From contig NC_054541.1 of assembly GCF_017654505.1 (NCBI RefSeq), positions 45,674,486 to 45,738,485 of the forward strand: 64,000 nucleotides of DNA, given 5' to 3'. Below the pieces are notes generated by a model. That model was given only the letters and a program-made list of their open reading frames with translations. It did not search any database and was not told the DNA's origin. Of this stretch, positions 27,765 through 37,995 are shown in pieces. The translations under genes were made by a program, and so were the position numbers. The stretch is from Polyodon spathula. Lineage: Eukaryota; Chordata; Actinopteri; Acipenseriformes; Polyodontidae. The stretch's first letter is position 1. Every line of letters starts with the position of its first letter.

Positions 27765-29373
27765 TAAATGAAATTATGCATTACACAAAATGTTTTACAT
27801 ATTGTCATGGGGGGGGGGGGGGGGGGGGGGGGTGGGGGGGTGTGGGTGGGGGTGGGGGGGGGGGAGGGGGGGGCCGGGGGGGGAGCTACATATTGCATGG
27901 GGGGGGGGGGGGTATTTGTCACTACAGTATATCAGTTACTGCTTAAAATATTCCATTGCTTACCGTCAGGGCAGTAGCAGCCATCCAGACAGTGCAGATT
28001 GCTCCCCAGGCATTCCCTCTCAAAGGTGCAGGTTGGGGGACAGCAGCTGATACAATCCCGGTGGACAAAGCTGTCTTCACACCCGTCAGCTGCAAACAGA
28101 GTGCAGTATGACAGAGTGTGACTGGCGGTGAGGGCTGTAGTGGATGTCATGCAGCACAGTGCACCAGGTACGTACACGCTGCTTTACTTACTGCAAGCAG
28201 GGAAGCTCTCTCTCCACTCCCGCACAGGGTAGCCTGCGTGGGAACAGGCCCTGGTGTACTCAGTTACCGCTCGGCAGAATGTGTCGTCATCCTCTGATCT
28301 GTTCCAGGAAATCAAATGCTAAAAATGATCTCACAATATTAATGTGACTGCAGCTAAAACAAGTATTAAATGCAGGAAATGAGGTGATGAACGAGTGGCT
28401 GCAATAGCCCAGTTAAGTGTAGTACCAGACATCACAACTAAAACAAAAATTATTGAGATGGACCTGTGCGGGCCCTGGCATGCACAAAGTGAATAAACTA
28501 AACCCATCGTTCAATCACTTTAAGGAAGAGTTTTATCAATGCCTTGTCAATACTTTTCTTTTGTATAGTTAAGGTAAAGTAGTGGTGATTTAAAAACAAA
28601 CATTGAAATGTATCACTAACAAAAAGCTGTCTTGAATTGCATTCGGACACTTTCCACTTTAACAAGAGCCTGCATTTCTTAGCGGCGAGACTTGGTCTCA
28701 CGGCTCCCTTCTCTATATTATAGAACAGGTGCAGCTATAAAGGAAATACGTTGCCAGCATTCACACAGGCCCCAGTCAACAACCACGGTGAAGAATGCCA
28801 TAAGGGCCTGCCCAGAGTTCCTAGGCAAACCCTCCCCTTCATTCCCACATAGCAATATTGAGAAGGTTTCACTCAGCGACAAAATAGCAGTCCTTTATAA
28901 CTTAATTCTTTGAAGCAGCCCCAAAGATTTTTTAATTACGTCCCTTAATAAATATAAGCCTCTCATTATAAAAGGTAAATCTCCTCAGGGAAACTTTTGC
29001 ATTGAACAGGTGCCAAAATAAATATATAAATAAATACAAATGCCCTTAAGGTGGGCAAGGATATTTTAATTACATAGGAGAATAGGAGCTTGCCAGGGGG
29101 TGGTCTACAGTTTCATAGGGAAAGCCCTGGTAAAATGTATGTGAATCTCTTTCAGCAGGACTGTCCACAATCTAATCTAGTAGACACACTTACAAGCAAT
29201 ATGCAAACTTACACACATAGATCACTGGCACAGCTAGCAACATATGGGTTAGGATCAATGTTCTTGTGACAGGAGACAAAAGGGAAGAACAAGATAGCAG
29301 TGCACTTGTCCAATGCGTCCTGCATCAAACAGAATGAGAAAATGAGAGAATGAGAAACAACAACAACAACAAC

Positions 29374-29410
<37 letters not shown>

Positions 29411-32400
29411 TACAATATGTTAAAATTAGATTGAAAACTCTTTTCAATTGCAAAGTAGCTACTGTAAGGTTTGCCTTTTGGTTTCATCTCTGTTCGATAC
29501 AAGCTCTCATAACTGTTACTGACTACAGTCCCTAAATTAACTCAAAGTTACCAGTCTACATTTACCCATTGACGCTTAAGAAATTGTAATGTTGAGAATT
29601 TCAATTCTGTCTTTGTGCACGAGACAACACTCTACAGTTTCTATTGTTGGGTCCTAATGGGGCCATGACTTATGCTTCTTCATTAGATAATTAAAGTATT
29701 AAATTATGAGTTATGAAACAGTTTCTGTCAGGAGGGATATAACTGATGTCTCTCAAGCTGCGTATGATAACTCACTTCCATGGCAAATTCGCTTGAGCAA
29801 GGGCCAGGGAAATCCTCCTCCGGGGGCTGGCACGATGCTTCAGAGGGCAGCTGTACCACCCAGCTGTTTCCAAAATGGGCAATATCCTCTGTCTGCACAT
29901 CTGGAGAAAAGCAAGTCACATTAGACAGGTAAGGAAGTACAAAAAAAATACATTAACTCAGGGGTATCCAATCATGGTGCTGGAGGGCTATTCCACTCCA
30001 GGTTTAACAGGTAAAATTATATAATTAAGTACTTCAGGGTCTAGATGGAGATTTAACTGGTTCAATAGAACAGGTCTGGAACAAAGACCAGGAGTGGAAG
30101 GGACAGCTTTGGTCACCCCACGCATGCAGATCCTTAAAGAGAAAGTAGCAGGGTTCCGAAAAAAATATAGTGTTTCATGTCCCCACATGTTGCTAGAACT
30201 GTTTAAATAATGTACCTGTAATTTTTCTTTTCATTGTTTACGTCCTGACAACTTTTTACACTTATAACTTTAAAGTCTGTTTCAAAGACCTTTGCAAAAT
30301 GGCCGCTCTAGAGCGCTGATAGTGTAAGGATTATTGCCCACATTGTCAAACAGATAACACAGCAATAGTGTTCCACGATGTGGTACGTAACAGATAATCC
30401 ACAGCACCTTTTTTTTTTTTTTTTTGTTTTGTTTTGTTTTCTTCCTGCAGCGATTCGGAGGACAGATCTCAACCCCCAAGACACTAGAGTGGCCATTTTG
30501 AAAACAGAGTTTAAAGTTATAAGTGAAATCATGCACATCACTCAGGTGAAGATCAGCACGTATTCAGTCTGAGAACCTGCCACAGTTTAAAACAAGGCAA
30601 GCCAAGTCATTCAGCCATTTAAACAGTACAGCTTTTCCTTTAATGAGGCATTTGGCTGAAAGGCTGGCTAGGTGTCTCACTCTAACACCAAGGACATATT
30701 TTAATGCTGCTATTATACAGCGTTTTGAGATGCTGGCATGAAAGGCCTATATACATGTACATTGTGCTTATATAAATAATTACATGCAATTTGGCTATGA
30801 ATGAATGGAGAGCTACTGCCGGCCTGTTTGTCTTACTGTAGCTGGTGGTGAGGTCATCCGATCCATCGTCATTGTAGTTTCCACAGAGTCCACAAGGCCT
30901 CCCTTTGTGTTCCTCGGTCATTTTGACGTAAACGCCAGAGCTCCCGTCCCAGGCCAGGGAAAACCCAAAGGTGCTCTTTACCAGGATGTAATCAGCCAGT
31001 CGCTCTATGAATGCATTTCCAATGGTCAAGGGCAGAGCCAGTCTGAAACACAAACAGAAAAATAGTAACAGAAAAACATTAGTGTGATCAAGATTGGAGG
31101 ACTTTTGACAATTTATAACTGTGATCGGTTGATTTCTTGTGTGTGATTTATAGCTGACATGGTTCTAAAGGGAAGCTTTCACTTGAATACAACACAAGTC
31201 CATATTTTCTCCAGCTGACAATGAAGATGGGGACCCCATATGCACTGCAGGTAGAAGAGAGAGTACAGAATGATGAACTTCTCAATTTGTTTAATATCCT
31301 CATCTGTTATTTTATTGTTTGTCATGATTACTAACTATTCCAGCAAACACTGCTTGCAAAACATCACCTTCCTGTAGGGAAGCATATCAGTGCTGCACCA
31401 GCTGCAGTGCACAGTGTAATGTTAATTTGTTTCCCCACCTCACTTCCCTACATCAGCATCCTTTCTGAAGTACCTTCAGCTGAAATGCTTTGCACTGCGA
31501 ATAATGATCTAAGCAAAAACAGCAATAAAGGATCATACAGACTACACATAACAGGATACGAAACAGGGAAGACATAAAATATTAGGACAATGTAGATGAC
31601 CTAAAATGTCCCTTTAATTTCAAAGAGAATAAAAGCCATTTACAGTAGTTCTAACTGTTCTTCCGTGTGAGCAAAATGAACAGGACTCTCATACAGAGAG
31701 ATCGAGTAACTTGTTCAAGGTCGTCCAGTATACCGATGGCTCAGCTGGAATTTGAACCTGTGACCTCCTCTTTCTTAGTTCTTGGCTCTATCCACCAGAG
31801 CAAACTGCCTCTCGGAATGCTGAATTTCAATCCTACTGCATTTTGGTTTGAACACATCATACCTAAAGCACAGTACCCTGGCAAAATGAAATCCCAACGG
31901 TGGGCAGCCACACCACATTACTCCAGCCCTTTTAAAATGGGTCATTGAATCTTAACAATTACATTATTTCATCTTTAATTTGCTTTCATTTAGGGTTATA
32001 CTCTGGCTTTTGGAGAATATAATTCATCTCTAAAGACTCTGCAACAAACCCTAATAAAATTATTTTAGAATACTTGATAGTATTCAGTTAAACTTAATGC
32101 ATTTATGGTAGTGTATTACACAAAATACATTGAAAAAGACACTGAAAGGGCTATCTAATTTAAAATATTTTTTACATTTTATTTAATATCACCTTTTTTT
32201 ACACTTGTTATATTTGACACAACTTAGTACCGGTATCTACAAATAGTCTTTGAAGGCATTCTTTGTCCATACTCCTACTGATCTGAACAACGCATCAAAT
32301 GTATTCTCAAGTTCCAAGCATGAATTAGAAAACATTCTACCCCTGTAAGCATCTTGTCTACATCATAACTTCCAGAAAGTTCTTTGGCAGTTACCTTATG

Positions 32401-35400
32401 CCACCCTTCTTGACTTCATGGCCAATAATGTGGATCTCATCTTTGTTGTGGAAAAACAGACTCAGAGATCTGTGACAGGAGTACACTGAGCCATCGCAGT
32501 CACGGCTGTTATGAACCTGCAAATTAAGGAGAAAATAATTACTAGAGATTAGCCTCGAACCCCTGGGGACTTCTGTGTAATTGAGTTAATGTATAAAGGG
32601 CTTTGCTTTCACCAACAATTTCGCTTGACGTTTGCCACTGTCTGGATTCCGCACAAAAAGAATATTCACAGGCTGGTTTGGGCGATATTAAAATTGTAAT
32701 ACTTTTACGAGTCAATTAAGAGTGCTCTGGCATAGGGAATAATGGAATGTATTGGCCTTAGATATCCACATATGCAAAGTTTATGCTTTTAGTGATAAAA
32801 GCACTAGCTTTTTTTTCTATTTAAAATGCATCTGTGCATCAATGTACTGTGTAACTAGGAGAAGAATGTGTAGCCAATTTTAAGCAATTCTTGACATCCT
32901 TGAATTTTTAACATCCCCTTACTGTAATGCTACTTGAATACTTGGAGAATTGTTATATACATTAAAAGTGGTAAATATGGCCATCTTCTGCCACGTAACA
33001 CACTACTGAATCCAACTGTTTTCATGAATGGTGTTTATCTAATGCTGCTGTGCTACTGTTTGTTCCTTCACATTTATGTCCAATAATAATTCAATCATAT
33101 ATCAAGTCGTAACATGTGGCTTATCTATTAGCAGCTGCTTTTGTTTATCTAAGTATAACAATGTGCTTGTCCATACCCAGATTGTGTACTGCGGTTCTGT
33201 TGCGTGGCAGTCTTTGGCAAGGATGTAGGAACACGTTCCCGGGAAGTAATAGTAGATGCCATCAAAGGATTCATAGTGGTACTGTCCCCAGGATCTACAG
33301 ATTCCATCCCGGTCCTGTCCCATGTTAGGGACTAAGGAAAGAGAAGCCATGAACAAAATACACTACGTAACAGGTTAACAAAACTGGAAGATCTCAAAGT
33401 GAGTAAACATCTTAATAACACATGTTTCTATCAATATGCAAATATCACTCATGCAATTGTTGTTAACAGCACATCTGGTCTGTTCTTTCATTTATCTTCC
33501 TTTTACTGTGTGTTAGTTGACTGCTCATCAGAAATTGCTAGGAAGGTCAGGTACCTCCATGTACTGGATTTGATGACAGTTACATTTTTTGCATGATTTG
33601 TATGACAGTTATGGGCTTGGGGTACATAGCTTGTTATGTGAATGGCCTGAACCCAAGTACCAAATGCATTTTTCTTTGATCAAATCAGAACACAAGCTGT
33701 ATTTATGTAGTTTGATACATTACATTGAGACTTTTGCAGTATAAAAATTAAACATTTAAATAACAGGTACACAGAAGCCAGTTACAAATGCTCCAAAAAA
33801 TCACAAATGAGGATATGGACACTTAATGGGTTGGCCTGAAACAGAAAATCACAAAATTAAGCCCATCTTCATACATAATAAAGACAGCTTTTCACCACTA
33901 GGGATAATCAGCACAATTTCAAACGCCTGCTCTTCAACTGTTTCAACCGGAATGGTTAATCATTTAATATAGAACCCTTCATTATTTAATTAACCCAACA
34001 GCATAGAAAATGCTAATAAAGCCTAATCAGTAGAGTTACTATAAAAACATGACAAGCAAAACACTTTGCTTAACGAAATCACCCACAACTGAAGAAATAT
34101 TTTTGACACCAGACAAAACATCTTTTAGAATTCTAGAATGCCACACTTATAGAAATTCTAGAACCTCTATATGGGGCACCTAGATAGTGGGCACTCAGGT
34201 GGTAATCCACCCTGCCAGGGAAGTTAAGGCTCTCTTTGTTTGAGAATACTGGCTGCATCACTTCACGTCATGCCATTAAGCTTAAAATACACATCCACAC
34301 AGTTTCTTTTTAGCATTTAATGGAAATGGCACTTGAGGATCTCAAGAAAGGATATCATTGTTCTGCATGCTGAGATGACAAACACTCCTCCCATCCACTT
34401 CTTGGCAGAGTTTGATCAAAGTCCAAATATGAGAACATGCCCATTATTTGTGTGCCGTGTGTATTGCTGCAGCCCAAATGGCGGCTTGCACAATTGGAGC
34501 TGCTGAACGCTGCTGGGATTAAATTATTACAACTGCAGATGGAATGCAACATGCAATTGAATAAGATGCATTACAAATATACGGAGCTCTACAGGGAACG
34601 CTATTTGAGGAACTGTATCGATATAATGTGAAACGTTAAGAAATGTTAAGCAAAGGGCCTAAACCACATGACTTGTTATGTGACTGTACAGCATGCAGCT
34701 AGGTGTTCTAGTTGGCCATAAAATGGTAGAAGCAAACATTTATCATATTAGATGTTAGGTGCCTGACTGGAACATTTAACATCTCCAGATGCAACTGGTA
34801 ACTAACTTTTGATGAGGATTGTGACGTGAGAGGAGTCGCTGGATTCCAGTAGTGAGGAAACCATATCTATCCAACCCCACGACATGAATTTTCATCGTCT
34901 TTTACCATGACGTGCACCTCTGAAGACAATGAACCTGGTCACATTTTGAATGAGCAGTGTTTTTTTTCCTGTTTGCCATTTCTTAAGTTTAAACTTGATT
35001 TCAGTTGCATTGGAAAACTTGATTTCAATTGCATTAGAAAACTTGATTTCAGTTGCATTGGAAAACTTAATTTCAGTTGCCTACTTCATTTCAAGAGGTG
35101 AACCTAATAAAGCAGAGACATCATCTTCTAATTTTACTCTGCTGCATCTGGTCTTTGGGGGAAAATAATCAGTGAATTTATTCACTGTATAAAAGCAGGT
35201 ACCAAACCAACGAACAAGCAGTTATTTTAGACCAGTCTCTATTGTTAGAACAATGAATACAGGACAGGTACTCACTGATCTGACATCGGTCTCCATGAGC
35301 CTGTAACTCACTGCAGTCGCAGAGACCGCCCTCTGTGCACCAGCCCCCATTAAGGCAATTGCAGGATGCTGAAAGGTAAAGGCAGCATGAGAGTATGTGT

Positions 35401-37961
35401 TACAACCATCATGTGAGCACTGCATTTGCTGTTCATTTGGAAATAAAGAATCATTGCTTACTTGGCTGGCATGCATATGGACAGGTCCCTGGTCATGTTC
35501 CTGTGAAACCCCCATGCCTGTATAGTGCTTCCTATTTTCTCAGCAGTTTCTAAGTAATCCGTGGAACACTGAACAACAGTGCATTCAAGTGACAGCGACG
35601 CCACAAAATGTCAAAAGCCTCCATTCTTTAACGTATGGATATTAAAGGGTGTGTCTGTTTGTCGTTGACATTTTGGGAAACACACACCACATGCACTATT
35701 TCCAGGCATTTGATTCGTCAGCTTCAACATTTCTATTAAAATTTGACACAATTTTTTTTGTTTTTTTGAGAACATCGAACTTCCTTTTAAGAACTCCACC
35801 GCCTCTGACCTCAAATATTAAATGGCAACCTCTAGTCACTGTGTGTCTTTTTTACATGCTGTATTTAAAGACACTGCATGGCTCAGTATCTCAAATGTAG
35901 TAATACTGACTAAAAATACCAGAAGTCTCTCTTTCTCACTTGTGTGTTATTAGTCCACTTGTTATACAGTAAAGGTTGTAGCTATATTATACCGTATAAA
36001 TGCACAAATATTACTGTGATGATAAAACATATGAAAAAAACTATTGGAAAATATGACCTAATTCTTTGTACAATTTTCATAATAAAGTTATCCTGCCTAA
36101 AATCAGTAGAACATTTATAAATGATACTGTAACGTCAATAAAACATATTGAAATTTTGTATATCCCCTACAGTTGCAATATTTTTTAAAAACAATTAAAA
36201 CACATACATTGGCTAAATAAACTTATAATTTTAACGAACTTCTCAACATAAGTAATTTATATATTTAATACATACCTTTATGTCCATGTTGATGGACACA
36301 GGGCTCTACTTTTGTTTTGATTTTATGTTTACTGACCAAATCCTTGTTTAGTAGTGAAAAACAAAAGTTACCTGTAGGGGTGTCGGCGTCTCGGGTGTAA
36401 GACCGGTTGTGAATAACACTGCTTGGCAAGGCAGTTTCAGAAAGCATCGGTCTGTACGTCTGTTATGAAAAAAAGGGATTTGGGATAACTCTTCTAAGGT
36501 GGTTCAATGTTAATGGCAATGTTTTTATTTATTTATGATTGTATTTAATTTATAATACTGTAAGACTTTATATTCCAGAAGGCTACAGTTCTACAAATGG
36601 AAATGCCGTCGCTCGAGTGCTGATAAGTATGATTGACGGCATCTGCACAGACAGGGTACAGCAGACTGCAGTGCAAACCCCTGAGCAGTTTTGCTATTTG
36701 TGTGCGGTTTACAAAGGGGGCTTTGTAGAATCAGCTGTGCTTCAAGATCTTAGGGTTTTTTTTTTCTTTTCGTTTTCTTTCTCTTAGGTATAACCTACCT
36801 CTTCTGTGAAGAGATCTCGTTTCTGTCGAAATGCATTAAATCTCTTCCTGGAATGAACAAAAAGCAGCCTGTGTTACCCAAGATTTGAACTGCCTTACAG
36901 AAACCTAAAGAAGTTCATTTTCTGGCACAAATACAGCTATGGTCAAAAGTGTTGTATCACCCTATAGAATTAACTCATTTTGCTTCATAAAGTCGCATGA
37001 AACCCGTTAACATATGTTAACACATTTAACTACATACCGCTTTATTGTAGTTTTCCATACACTTAACAAAAAACTGACAAAAACCGAAAAAATGTGACAT
37101 TTTGAAATCTAACATGAAGTACTGTACTACTATTATGGTAGTATTTTTTGTTTTTATTTATTTATTTATTTTAATGCATCAATCCTAAAATTCTAGGTGA
37201 TGCAAAACGTTTGGCCATATTATCAAACAACAAGATGTAACATTATTTTAAAACAAGTATATCTTACATAATTTAAATACTAATTATAGCAAATGTATTA
37301 TACCTGTTTTCTAATACTACAGTGTAGGTATCTTTTTAAATGTGCATGTAATCATCAAGTGAACATAAAGGACTAACAATGCATTGAAGTATAGATTTAA
37401 TACCCGTAGTATTTAGAGTCAGTCAACCACTGTGCTATTAGCTTTTGGAATTCTGTATTGCATTCCCCCCCCCCCCCGAAAACAATTATTTTGTAATACA
37501 TTTTTATTAACACGGAGATTTTAATTTGACTTACCTTTGTATTCTACTTTGTAGACTTGCAGACTGACAGCTAAAACCTAATGGACAAAAAACACAGCTA
37601 TTTTGCCAAATTATTCGAAACACAAACAGGATACTATGAAATGTGTGTATTATAGCATCGTGAACATACTATTCTTCTGTATTGTATTTCGAAGCGTTTG
37701 TCAGTGATGGTTTCTTGAAGTACATACTACTAGCTATATATACATGTTGTTTCATATGAGGATTTTAAAAGGCACTACACAGATTACAGAAATTAAGGTT
37801 AATTTCCAATAATAGTGAACTAACATTATCACTCTGAAATGATATATCTGACCATAGTCTACTGAATGTTTTGTTTTGTTTGTGCTTATAAGTAATTCAG
37901 CATTTACGATAACTGTGCTATTAAGGTATGGTGATAGATGCCTAGTGCACTGCACAAAACA

Positions 37962-37995
<34 letters not shown>

